This document shows positions 6,622-15,572 of a stretch of DNA of 64,000 bases, one piece after another. A model generated the notes under the pieces. That model saw nothing but the letters and a program-made list of their open reading frames with translations, was not told the DNA's origin and did not search any database. Source of the stretch: Agarivorans sp. Toyoura001. Lineage in GTDB: Bacteria; Pseudomonadota; Gammaproteobacteria; Enterobacterales; Celerinatantimonadaceae. The stretch's first letter is position 1, and each line of letters opens with the position of its first letter. Made by a program: the position numbers and the translations under genes. Location of the stretch: positions 186,001 to 250,000 of the forward strand of contig NZ_BJEQ01000002.1 in NCBI RefSeq assembly GCF_005405585.1, in the 5' to 3' direction.

Positions 6622-9276
6622 TTACTCGCTAAGCGTAATTATCGGTAATTCATCCCAAATTTTAGCCTCGTCCTCTTCCCCACCAGAAAAGTTCCAAGGT
6701 CCCGTTTCAGGGTTTAATGGGCGATAAACTGCCGACAAACCGTCCAGATCCCAAGTGCTAAGATAGAAACGAATGCCATTTAAGCTGCTTGGTCGGGCTA
6801 AAGCCTCACTAGCAAAATCTATATAAATCGTTTGCTGCTCCTTATCTACAGTGACGATAGGTGCTGGAGTCACTGCTTCACCCCAAGTATTTGCGTCAGC
6901 TCCGTCGGCATTATAAATCGAACTCTGCCAGCCAAATATCACTGCATTACGATTCCAAGTGCCGCTTGGTATGGTGGTGTTTATTTTAGGTAGTACACTT
7001 TGGCGAGTCCCTTGATCTTCTGGTAGGTCAATAAAGATAGAAAAACCTACATGATCAAACCCATTCGGTGGTAACCAAGTGTCGGTAAGCTTATCCATCA
7101 CAAGTTTGATACGAACATTGCTACCCACCGAATAAACTTCGGCTTGGTTAATCGCTAACTGGCTATTTTCCTTGTCAAAACTAGGATCTCCAGGTAGCGA
7201 GTAACTGCCATTTGGCCCGCCACTCCCTTCTGCTACATCATCGCTATCGTCAATACTGAAATCAGGGGTATTCGACCACGCCAAGTCCGAAGTAAAGTGC
7301 ACATCAGCGAGGCCAGCCTGTTCGTTAGGGGAATAAATAGCAAAACGATGCGATTGCTTACCAATAGCAAAATGACGAGTAGATAACAAACTTGTCCATT
7401 GCCCACTTTGGTCTACTTGAATATCAATGGCGTTCGCTAAGTTACCGTTTACCACTAACTGCAATTTAGCATTGGGCTCTGCACTACCGCTCACCACGGT
7501 GTCTTGGGTAATGGTTCGATCCGCCCAATCATCATCTAAGCGAATACCTAAGTCGGGAGTATTAACCGCTGCTGTTTGCTGGGTTTTAAAATAGATAACT
7601 GCTGCCTTTGCTGGCAACTCAAGGCTAACTTCGCCATTAGCATCGCTGACTAGACCAGCTGGTGCTTGCAACCAATTGGCCTGCAGCTGCTGCTCAAATA
7701 CCGTCCCTTCGGATTGTTGCAAGTTTAAGCGATTAAGCAACATAGGCGCATTTGCCGTATTCATTACCACTAAAACTTCTTCGTCACCCAACGTACGAAT
7801 AAAACTAAATACTCCTGCTCCCGATTTATCACTGGCTATTACCTTAATATCGCCACGCGTCATCACCGCATTTTGTGTACGCAGCGCGGCTAGCGCTTGA
7901 ATGAACAAATACATTTCACTGTTTTGCTCAAAGGAGTCTTTAGACTCACCATCATCGCGATAACCACCGTCAAACATCGCATCACGGCTAGCATTCATCG
8001 CTTGCTCGGTGCCTTGGTAAATAACCGGTATCCCCGGAATAGATAACATAGTGATGAGAGCCTGCTTCAAATCAGCTTGGCTAGCTTGCGACAAGAAGCG
8101 TGGCATATCGTGATTATCAATAAAATTCGGCATCAAATAAGGGTTAGGAAACAACTCCATCATTTTTTCTAAACGAAAACGTAAGTAATCGGTTGGCTGT
8201 CCGCTTGCAAAAACCCGCGTCATGGTAGTTTGCAGAGGGAAGTTTAGTAATGAGCCCAACTGTTTCGTGTCTCCCTCCCCCAAGTAACTCAGCATTTTTT
8301 GTTCACCCTCGGTGTTGTATGCCGTCGAACTTTCAAAGACTTCGCCAAAGGTTAAAAACTGTTGCCGCCCGGTTTGCTCTGCTTGCGCCATTACGCCATC
8401 ATCGGCATGTAGAAAATCATGCCAAAACTCATGTTCAACAAACTTCACCGTATCAATACGAAATGCATCTACCCCCACTTCTCTAATCCATTTACGGTAG
8501 CTTTGCTTCAAATAAGCCCTCACTTCCGGATCTTCGGTATTTAGATCATCGAGATCTGAAAGCTGCCAGTTTTTCTCCTGCTCTGAGTTATTATGATCAC
8601 TAATGCTTGGTGTCCAATGGTAGCTGCCCGTGCCATCTGCTTTACAACTATTTAGGTTGAGCGGATAAGGTAAAACCTGCCCCTCGACAAGAGGGTTATT
8701 GGTCAACCGAAAGCCTTCGCAAGGTTGGCTGGCGTCGTATTCCCAGGGCTTATCATAAGTGAAGTAATTACCAACATGGTTCGTCACAATGTCCTGAATT
8801 AAAAACATATTGCGGCTGTGAATGTCGCTTGCCAGCGCTTGATAACTAGCGAGGTCGCCGAAGTGTTCATCAACCTGCTGAAAATCACGCGCCCAATAAC
8901 CATGATAACCGCCATAGTTTTGCTCGTTATCCCACCATTGATTAGCCACCGGGGGGGTTATCCATACCGAGGTTGCACCCAGCTGTTGAATATAGTCGAG
9001 CTTGTCGCTGACTCCCACCAAGTCACCACCACTAAATTTTTTATCCGAGCTAGGGTCAAACTCCCCTTGGCCTTGATCACTTAAACTTGGGTCTCCATTA
9101 TTAAAACGGTCAATCATCAAGAAATAAATAATCTGATCTTGCCACTCTGGTGATGCCACATGGCTGCCATTGACGACTTGAGCCTCATCATCAGAATTAC
9201 AGCCACTTAATGCCAGTGCCAAAGACAAAGCCAGTATATTTGCTGGCTTCATTATATTGTTACTCATTACGCTCAT
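6622..9276 (-). CDS. GH13 alpha-amylase family lipoprotein with C-terminal accessory domains
   Basis: About 884 residues from the ATG at 9276, chosen because GGAAGG lies just upstream; an in-frame ATG at 9288 is also possible. A lipobox (LALSGC, Cys26) predicts a lipid-anchored envelope protein. The GH13 barrel shows all four regions: DIVTNH, DAFRID with nucleophile Asp near 275, FGEVFE with acid Glu near 312, and FIDNHD. It should hydrolyse starch or glycogen alpha-1,4 bonds at the cell surface or in the periplasm. After the barrel and beta-sandwich domain come about 300 extra residues; the last 200 resemble the glucodextranase-type C-terminal domain. The AraC/CBM21-like regulator lies directly upstream on the same strand. 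Confidence 0.9.
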   Translation of the reverse strand: MSVMSNNIMKPANILALSLALALSGCNSDDEAQVVNGSHVASPEWQDQIIYFLMIDRFNNGDPSLSDQGQGEFDPSSDKKFSGGDLVGVSDKLDYIQQLGATSVWITPPVANQWWDNEQNYGGYHGYWARDFQQVDEHFGDLASYQALASDIHSRNMFLIQDIVTNHVGNYFTYDKPWEYDASQPCEGFRLTNNPLVEGQVLPYPLNLNSCKADGTGSYHWTPSISDHNNSEQEKNWQLSDLDDLNTEDPEVRAYLKQSYRKWIREVGVDAFRIDTVKFVEHEFWHDFLHADDGVMAQAEQTGRQQFLTFGEVFESSTAYNTEGEQKMLSYLGEGDTKQLGSLLNFPLQTTMTRVFASGQPTDYLRFRLEKMMELFPNPYLMPNFIDNHDMPRFLSQASQADLKQALITMLSIPGIPVIYQGTEQAMNASRDAMFDGGYRDDGESKDSFEQNSEMYLFIQALAALRTQNAVMTRGDIKVIASDKSGAGVFSFIRTLGDEEVLVVMNTANAPMLLNRLNLQQSEGTVFEQQLQANWLQAPAGLVSDANGEVSLELPAKAAVIYFKTQQTAAVNTPDLGIRLDDDWADRTITQDTVVSGSAEPNAKLQLVVNGNLANAIDIQVDQSGQWTSLLSTRHFAIGKQSHRFAIYSPNEQAGLADVHFTSDLAWSNTPDFSIDDSDDVAEGSGGPNGSYSLPGDPSFDKENSQLAINQAEVYSVGSNVRIKLVMDKLTDTWLPPNGFDHVGFSIFIDLPEDQGTRQSVLPKINTTIPSGTWNRNAVIFGWQSSIYNADGADANTWGEAVTPAPIVTVDKEQQTIYIDFASEALARPSSLNGIRFYLSTWDLDGLSAVYRPLNPETGPWNFSGGEEDEAKIWDELPIITLSE

Positions 9277-9435
9277 ATCGCCTTCCATTGTGAATGATAG
9301 TGAGCCAAACGATAAAACAAAGGCAGATGATAAATGGTGTCACTTGATGCCAAATACTAGGCGTTAGCATGCCAGTAAAAGCACTTTGTGAAGGCTGCAA
9401 CAATTTTAGTGGAGGTAAAAAATGCTAAACCTTGT

Positions 9436-10857
9436 TTACATCAGCGGAGGGACAAATTGGTAGTGTTTAGGGTAGTGATGCAGTGCCAGCTCTTGGTTAT
9501 ATTTGTCGTATAAGCGAAAATGACATTGTTTTGCCAAAGCCGGAAAAGGACTGGATAAGGTCCAAACGCTGTATTGCGAGTTAGTGCTTACTTGCTGTAA
9601 AGCCAGCGGTTCTGGGTGCTCGCCTAGGTAACACAGTATTCTATCCACATTAGCTAAACGACATGCCAACTCGATAAACAATTGATAAGCAAAACCAGTT
9701 TTTATAATACTCAAGGTAGGCACAATATACGCGGGCGCTCCCAGCAACAGGCGCTCACTAACTAAATAATCGCGTTGCTGGTTGTCATCAATATAAGTTT
9801 CGCCGTCAACGTCATAACGTAGCCTAAAGCTCAGTGGTTGTGCCACTGGTAGGTTAGCGGTAGACCATAGCTCGGTGCCGTCTGCCAGAAAGTCATCAAA
9901 AAAAGCGGGATAGTGGCGCCAAATGCCATCTTGATCTTTACACTCAACTGTTACCACCTTTTCAAAGGCAATATTGTCTACTTCTAACCAAACCTGCCCT
10001 TCTTGAGTATGCAACTCTCCAGGCAGCCCAATGGAGCCGCGCGCATAGTGCAAACGCACCGGTTGCTGGTTTACTTGAATACGGTTTTGTTGGCATTGCT
10101 GTCGATAAAAGCTAGGAGTAAAACTAAACCAGCGTCGAAACGAACGATGAAAATTGGACGGATCATCATAACCCAGTTTCAAGGCCACTTGAGCAACAGA
10201 TAAGTGGGTATCGGCCAATAGATTAAGCGCTAAGGTTTGTTTTTCATCTTCTACCAATTGAGAGAAGTTAAGCTGTTTTTCGCTTAACCGACGCTGCAAA
10301 GTGCGGGTTGATAAACCCAGTTGTTTGGCAACAACACCAATGCTCAAGGGCTTATCAATAGCACGCTGAATGGTGCGCTTTAGCTGAGATTGTAAATCGG
10401 GTGATTCAATGGCTTGATGCTGCAGCAATAAAAAGACTTTTTTAGCAAAACTATGCAATCCAGGCATAGCTGGCTGCGGCTCTAGCTCGTATAAGCTCAC
10501 CCGCAAACATAATTTACTGGATACCGACACCAATTCTGTTTTCACCTGCGAAGACAGACTAGCGTGTAACTCTGTTAGTAACAGCTCACTCCAAGCTGGC
10601 AGGTTTTGCTGGTCTCGAGTCGATAAGGTTAAATCAAGGCTCTCATTGGATTCACTGATCTCGATATAAACATTACGTTCAAACAAAGATAAGCTTTTAC
10701 TCCACCATACCAAACCTTCTTTCAGGCTCGGCGCATGACTCAGCAAGATATGTTGCAGCTGCAGTAGATCGCTTAAATGCCAATACTCTCCCGCCACGCG
10801 CAAGTGAGAATGCCCGAGTTTTTTAGCGAGGATAGAACTTAACGCTGAAAGCTTCAA
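9436..10857 (-). CDS. AraC-family regulator fused to a CBM21-like starch/glycogen-binding domain
   Basis: This 473-residue cytosolic protein is far longer than usual AraC regulators. The first 155 residues are a domain I do not recognise. Residues about 160-255 are a complete AraC double helix-turn-helix (LSIGVVAKQLGLSTRTLQRR and VAQVALKLGYDDPSNFHRSF). Residues about 286-368 resemble CBM21, the glycogen/starch-binding module of PPP1R3 subunits: VDNIAFEKVVTV, an aromatic GIWRHYPAFF strand, then FRLRYDVDGETYIDDNQQRDY. The last 100 residues look like a second beta-sandwich. It sits 147 bp upstream of the alpha-amylase gene on the same strand, so it probably senses alpha-glucan or maltodextrin and controls the amylase. 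The AraC part is certain; CBM21 is my reading of the motif. Confidence 0.85.
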   Translation of the reverse strand: MKLSALSSILAKKLGHSHLRVAGEYWHLSDLLQLQHILLSHAPSLKEGLVWWSKSLSLFERNVYIEISESNESLDLTLSTRDQQNLPAWSELLLTELHASLSSQVKTELVSVSSKLCLRVSLYELEPQPAMPGLHSFAKKVFLLLQHQAIESPDLQSQLKRTIQRAIDKPLSIGVVAKQLGLSTRTLQRRLSEKQLNFSQLVEDEKQTLALNLLADTHLSVAQVALKLGYDDPSNFHRSFRRWFSFTPSFYRQQCQQNRIQVNQQPVRLHYARGSIGLPGELHTQEGQVWLEVDNIAFEKVVTVECKDQDGIWRHYPAFFDDFLADGTELWSTANLPVAQPLSFRLRYDVDGETYIDDNQQRDYLVSERLLLGAPAYIVPTLSIIKTGFAYQLFIELACRLANVDRILCYLGEHPEPLALQQVSTNSQYSVWTLSSPFPALAKQCHFRLYDKYNQELALHHYPKHYQFVPPLM

Positions 10858-10950
10858 AATGCTGAATGTCGTAAAAGAAAAGTCTCATTATTTTGCATAA
10901 AAACAACAAGGTATCAATGACTTAATTGTAAGCAACCAGCAAAGTGTGAT

Positions 10951-11937
10951 TTATCGACAAAGTGGCTGCTGGCCGTAAACGCAGCGCTCCAATTTGGTAT
11001 GAATAATCGGCTCTACCGCATTACCTTGATGAATACTGTGCAGGGTATAAATTGACTGATAGCCCATGTCATAAGGAGACTGCCCTACATTTCCATGAGC
11101 TAAACCTTGAGCAAGTAGGCGCTTTTGCACCTCTAAGGTATCGCCAAAAATCAGCAGTAAGTTTTTTGAATCTAGCGTTTTTTGGTAAGGGCTAATAATT
11201 TCGGTGTACTTAAACTCAAGGGTTTGTGGCCAAGCGCCGACGGTAATCACTGCGTCTAACAATTTAGGTTCGTATTGATGCAAGCGCACCATTCTATCTA
11301 GATTATTCAGCGAACGTAGTGCTTCGTCGTCTGAATGGATTGGGCAGCGACTGTGTTCTTCCCAGAGCTCGCTATTGCCTTTGCTGTTGAACCCTAGCCC
11401 TGCATAAACACCATTTATGCGTTCAACCAAGTTAGCAGCACCTTTATGCCCAGTTAAGATACAAAATGCTCCGCCCTTTGGCTTTAAGGCCTGGGTTAAG
11501 CGGCCTAATTGAAAACCGAACTGGAAGTTGTCGGTACCAATATAGCTATAACGCAACGTGGGGTTTTGCGCTAAAGCCTGCTCAGAAAAGTCGGAATCAA
11601 AGGTAACTACTGGCACCTTTTGTTGATTAGCCAGCAACATACTGCGGTGGGTTAATACTCGCGAGTTAATCACCGACACCGAAATGCCATCAACGCCTTG
11701 TTCTATTTGCTGGGTAATAATCTGGTCTTGGTATCTCGCATCGGCTTCTTCGGGCCCAAGATAAATACATTCCACGTCTAACTCTGCAGCAGCCTGTAAA
11801 CAGCCCTTTTCTACATCATCGAAAAAGGGGTTGGTTACCGTTTTAGGTACCACTAAATAACGAGGTTTAGGATTAGCCGATTCGGCCATTAAAGCACTAC
11901 AGAAAAGAGTTAGAAAACTAGCAATTAGAGCTTTCAC
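10951..11937 (-). CDS. periplasmic sugar-binding protein (RbsB/TorT-like, Peripla_BP_4 family)
   Basis: 328 residues with a clear signal peptide (residues 1-18, ending SALMA). The body has the type I periplasmic binding fold: PKTVTNPFFDDVEKGCLQAA, IEQGVDGISVSVIN, VPVVTFDSD, YIGTDNFQFGFQLG and a late SPYDMGYQS. The family binds sugars (RbsB) or works as a sensor partner for histidine kinases (TorT). No permease, ATPase or kinase is adjacent, so its partner is elsewhere or it is a stand-alone sensor. Several cysteines, including two near the C-terminus, may form disulfides. It lies 93 bp upstream of the AraC/CBM21-like gene on the same strand, which hints at a shared carbohydrate role. Confidence 0.82.
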   Translation of the reverse strand: MKALIASFLTLFCSALMAESANPKPRYLVVPKTVTNPFFDDVEKGCLQAAAELDVECIYLGPEEADARYQDQIITQQIEQGVDGISVSVINSRVLTHRSMLLANQQKVPVVTFDSDFSEQALAQNPTLRYSYIGTDNFQFGFQLGRLTQALKPKGGAFCILTGHKGAANLVERINGVYAGLGFNSKGNSELWEEHSRCPIHSDDEALRSLNNLDRMVRLHQYEPKLLDAVITVGAWPQTLEFKYTEIISPYQKTLDSKNLLLIFGDTLEVQKRLLAQGLAHGNVGQSPYDMGYQSIYTLHSIHQGNAVEPIIHTKLERCVYGQQPLCR

Positions 11938-11996
11938 TGAATCACCGCATGTGAATAAGGTTCTTCTAAGCTAAGCCAATAAAACCCACTTGGTAA

Positions 11997-12025
11997 AGCC
12001 AAGCTGCGCTAACTGCAACTTGGCT
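11997..12025 (-). terminator. candidate hairpin terminator after DUF1499 gene
   Basis: Inverted repeat AGCCAAG/CTTGGCT with an inner TGC/GCA pairing, 18 bases past the stop of the DUF1499 gene. The following T-tract on the minus strand is short, so termination may be weak. Confidence 0.45.
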
Positions 12026-12042
12026 CACGCTTTTATGAATGC

Positions 12043-12498
12043 TTAATCGGCTTCACTGTATAACTTTGCAAACTCTTGATAACGAAGCTTATTTATCCCC
12101 ATATCGGAGTAACCTACTCGCGATTGAGAGCGGAAATGTAAGAGTTGATTGGTTTCATCAAAATACAGTTCCACATCATCACGATAACCCACCTTGGGAC
12201 TAAAAAACACAACATGCACGTAGTCACCATTACGTGACACCACTTTGTTATTTGGCATATGTGCAAAAGCGCGCAAAGCCGCTAACTGGGTACTTTTTAG
12301 ATCAGCCTTAAAGGCTAAAGGCGCGACTTTTTTGTCTTCTTCTTCTGCGTAGCTAGAAACGCCGTTAGGTGAACTGGCTAGCGGCGCTAAACGACCCGCA
12401 TTAAGCCCTAAATCACTAGGCTCTTTTAGATTCTTAAAGGTCATGAATCCCCCCACTGCCAGCACAACTATTACTAATCCCCACATAAGCATCTTCAC
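12043..12498 (-). CDS. DUF1499 family protein
   Basis: 151 residues with one N-terminal membrane helix (about residues 3-20). The family signature is readable: DLGLNAGRLAPLASSPNGVSS near the start, a central VHVVFFSP strand, DDVELYFDE, and the conserved RSQSRVGYSDMGINKLR block. DUF1499 proteins are envelope or lipoprotein-like proteins of unknown function. Here the N-terminus looks like an uncleaved anchor rather than a lipobox. It is upstream of no obvious partner. Confidence 0.85.
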   Translation of the reverse strand: MKMLMWGLVIVVLAVGGFMTFKNLKEPSDLGLNAGRLAPLASSPNGVSSYAEEEDKKVAPLAFKADLKSTQLAALRAFAHMPNNKVVSRNGDYVHVVFFSPKVGYRDDVELYFDETNQLLHFRSQSRVGYSDMGINKLRYQEFAKLYSEAD

Positions 12499-12571
12499 TA
12501 TCCCTCTCCCTTATTCGTCAAATATTGTCGTACATTCAATCATTGTTACTATAACTAAAAAAAGTAAAAAA

Positions 12572-12603
12572 AAAGCCACATACTTTTAAAAGTGCGTGGC
12601 TTT
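12572..12603 (-). terminator. rho-independent terminator after lysS
   Basis: Stem AAAGCCAC/GTGGCTTT, with further pairing inside around ACTTTTAAAAGT, is followed on the minus strand by a long T-rich run (12561-12571 on the plus strand is nearly all A). It lies 20 bases beyond the lysS stop. Confidence 0.85.
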
Positions 12604-12622
12604 AATGATTTATCTGTCAGCT

Positions 12623-14146
12623 TTAGGCTTGTGGGCGCATCGCCGGGAACAAAATCACGTCACGAATAGTATGAGTGTTGGTGAAGAGCATCGCTAGACG
12701 GTCAATACCAATACCTTGCCCAGCCGTTGGTGGTAGGCCGTGCTCTAAGGCGGTGATGTAATCGGCGTCGTAGAACATCGCTTCATCATCGCCAGCATCT
12801 TTAGCCTCAACCTGCGCCTTAAAGCGCGCGTCTTGGTCTTCCGCATCGTTAAGCTCAGAGAAGCCATTAGCGACTTCACGGCCACCGATGAAGAACTCAA
12901 AACGGTCAGTGATGAAGGCGTTGTCGTCGTTACGACGCGCTAGTGGGCTAATATCTGCTGGGTATTCGGTAATAAAGGTTGGCTGAATTAGCTTAGGCTC
13001 AGCAGTCTCACCGAAGATTTCTTCAAGTAGCTGGCCACAAGTCCAGAACTTCTCTACTTCAACGCCCACTGATTTAGCAATGCTAACCATGTGCTCGCGG
13101 TCTTGCACTTTGTCGTAATCTAAAGCTTGAATATCGGTGTGCTCTGGGTTGTACAGCTTAATCGCTTGCAACATACTCAAGCGTGGGTAGCTACCAGCAA
13201 ACTCCACTGTCTCTTCGCCATAAGGCATAGATGAAGAGCCTAGAACCTCAACCGCTACAGTGCGCAGCATTTCTTCGGTTAGATCCATTAGATCGTTGTA
13301 GTCAGAGTAGGCCATGTAGAATTCCATCATAGTGAATTCTGGGTTATGGCGCGGCGACAGACCTTCGTTACGGAAGTTACGGTTGATTTCGAATACGCGC
13401 TCAAAGCCACCTACCACTAAACGCTTCAAATAAAGCTCTGGTGCGATACGCAGGAACATCTCTTGATCTAGAGCGTTGTGATGAGTGACAAATGGACGTG
13501 CAGTGGCGCCGCCAGGGATCACTTGCATCATTGGCGTTTCCACTTCCATGAAGTCCTTAGACTCCATAAAGCGGCGAATACCGGCTACCAACTTAGAGCG
13601 CACCTTGAAGGCTTGGCGTGAATCGTCGTTCACGATCAAATCAACATAACGCTGGCGGTAACGCTGCTCTTGGTCAGTTAAACCATGGAATTTTTCTGGC
13701 AATGGACGCAATGCTTTAGTGAGCAAAGTGTATTCGTCCATGTTCACGTAAAGATCACCTTTACCTGATTTATGCAGCGCACCTTTAACTCCAATGATGT
13801 CACCAATGTCTAGGCCGCCAATCTCTTTAAGATCTTTTTGTACTTGTTTAGGCGCGTATGCCTGAATGCGACCAGATACGTCTTGTAGCACCAAGAAAGG
13901 ACCACGTTTTGCCATAATACGTCCAGCAATAGCAGCTACGTTACTAGCAGCCTCTAAGTCTTCTTTAGACTGTTCGCCAAACTGTTGCTGTAAATCGTCA
14001 GCTAAGTGCTCACGTTTAAAGTCATTTGGATGGCCGTTGGCCGAGCAAGTTTCGCGAATTTTGTCTAACTTAGCGCGACGCTCTGCGATCAGTTTATTTT
14101 CTTCTTGTGCTGCTTGTTCCAGACTTTGTTCTGTTTGTTCTGACAT
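12623..14146 (-). CDS. lysS: lysyl-tRNA synthetase, class II
   Basis: 507 residues, the usual length for bacterial LysRS (E. coli 505). An OB-fold anticodon-binding domain (about 65-150) precedes the class II catalytic core, with motif 2 ([20 protein letters not shown]) and motif 3 ([11 protein letters not shown]). It charges tRNA-Lys with lysine. It follows prfB after a 16-bp gap, the conserved prfB-lysS operon of gammaproteobacteria, and a strong terminator closes the unit. The sequence shows no deviation from key residues. Confidence 0.98.
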   Translation of the reverse strand: MSEQTEQSLEQAAQEENKLIAERRAKLDKIRETCSANGHPNDFKREHLADDLQQQFGEQSKEDLEAASNVAAIAGRIMAKRGPFLVLQDVSGRIQAYAPKQVQKDLKEIGGLDIGDIIGVKGALHKSGKGDLYVNMDEYTLLTKALRPLPEKFHGLTDQEQRYRQRYVDLIVNDDSRQAFKVRSKLVAGIRRFMESKDFMEVETPMMQVIPGGATARPFVTHHNALDQEMFLRIAPELYLKRLVVGGFERVFEINRNFRNEGLSPRHNPEFTMMEFYMAYSDYNDLMDLTEEMLRTVAVEVLGSSSMPYGEETVEFAGSYPRLSMLQAIKLYNPEHTDIQALDYDKVQDREHMVSIAKSVGVEVEKFWTCGQLLEEIFGETAEPKLIQPTFITEYPADISPLARRNDDNAFITDRFEFFIGGREVANGFSELNDAEDQDARFKAQVEAKDAGDDEAMFYDADYITALEHGLPPTAGQGIGIDRLAMLFTNTHTIRDVILFPAMRPQA

Positions 14147-14162
14147 GTGAAAACCTTGCTCG

Positions 14163-15261
14163 TTACAGCCCTGACTTAAGGCTAGCTTCTATAAATTTGT
14201 CTAAATCACCATCTAACACGGCTTGAGTATTACGGTTCTCAATGCCAGTTCGAAGGTCTTTAATCCGCGAATCATCTAATACATAAGAACGAATTTGGCT
14301 GCCCCAGCCAATGTCCGACTTGTTGTCTTCTGCCACTTGCTTCTCGGCATTTTGTTTTTGTAGCTCTAACTCAAACAACTTAGCTTTTAGCTGCTTCATT
14401 GCTTCGTCTTTGTTCTTGTGTTGCGAACGACCACTTTGACACTGCACAACCGTATTGGTAGGCAAATGGGTAATACGTACCGCAGATTCGGTTTTGTTTA
14501 CGTGTTGCCCACCAGCACCGGAAGCGCGGTATACGTCAATTCGTAAGTCACCAGTATCAATATCAACTTCAATACTGTCATCAATTTCTGGGTAGATAAA
14601 TGCCGACGCAAATGAGGTATGGCGACGTCCGCTAGAATCAAACGGCGATTTACGTACTAGGCGGTGAACACCCGTTTCGGTACGAAGCCAGCCGTAAGCA
14701 TACTCACCACTGACTTTAATGGTAGCGCCTTTAATACCGGCAACATCACCATCCGACACTTCAACTAATTCAGCTTTAAATTTATGCGCTTCACACCAAC
14801 GTAAATACATACGCAGCATCATATTGGCCCAATCTTGAGCCTCGGTGCCGCCAGAGCCTGATTGAATATCGATATAACAATCGCTTTCGTCCATATCGCC
14901 AGCAAACATGCGGCGAAACTCTAGCTTTTCTAATTGAGTAATCAGGTCTTGAGCTTCAGCCTCGGCTTCGTCAAAGGTTTCTTGGTCTTCTTCCTCTACC
15001 GCAAGCTCAACCAAACCGGCCACATCTTCTATGCCTTGGGTCAGGTTATCAATGGTTTTTACCACTAACTCAAGCGCCGAGCGCTCTTTACCTAGCGCTT
15101 GGGCACGCGCTGGATCATTCCAAATTTCGGGCTGTTCTAATTCGCGACTAACTTCTTCTAACTGCTCTGCTTTTGCATCGTAGTCAAAGATACCCCCGGA
15201 GCACTTCTGTGCGCTCTTTAATATCTGCTAGAGAATTGTTCACCGAATTAATTTCAAACAT
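14163..15261 (-). CDS. prfB: peptide chain release factor 2 (programmed +1 frameshift)
   Basis: RF2 recognises UGA and UAA stop codons and releases the peptide. The gene is split: the ATG at 15261 opens a 25-codon frame ([20 protein letters not shown]...) ending in an in-frame TGA at 15186-15184; ribosomes then shift +1 and continue from 15185 to 14163. The join 15261-15187 plus 15185-14163 gives 365 residues, the same as E. coli. The SPF anticodon-like motif (RKSPFDSSG) and the catalytic GGQ loop ([11 protein letters not shown]) are intact. It is the first gene of the prfB-lysS operon. The TGA is regulatory, not a mutation. Confidence 0.97.
15183..15198 (-). promoter_or_regulatory. RF2 programmed frameshift signal
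   Basis: On the minus strand this reads CGGGGGTATCTTTGAC: an internal Shine-Dalgarno-like GGGGG element, the CTT slippery codon and the TGA-C stop context. It is the canonical prfB recoding site, differing by a single base at the left end from the E. coli site. Low RF2 slows termination at TGA, favours the shift and restores RF2. Confidence 0.97.
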
Positions 15262-15572
15262 CGTGTAATGACCTACGTCGAAGTACCAAAAACGCGCAAT
15301 TTTAACCAATATAGCGGCGAATAAACATAGTTTGCCGCAATGAAAGTGTTAAATAAGCATGTTTTTTTCCTTTCAGGCCGTTAATCCAGGTTTGCCCTGC
15401 ACTTACGCCCTCCAAAAGCCCATGAATTAGGCTCATCAGCCTAAGCCAAAGCGCTTAAATCTGTGTTGCTAAATACAGCTCAGCTCTTTTAAACGAGCAG
15501 TAACACACTGAATTTATGCTTAGCCCTTAGTAAACTGCAATGACAGTTGGGATTAAGGAGGCTAAAAGCGCG

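Noticed and set aside
14163-15065. A 300-residue RF2 starting at 15065
   Set aside because: It lacks the N-terminus; the correct gene uses the frameshift from the ATG at 15261.
15184-15186. Frame-breaking TGA as a pseudogene mark
   Set aside because: It lies in the canonical RF2 recoding context.
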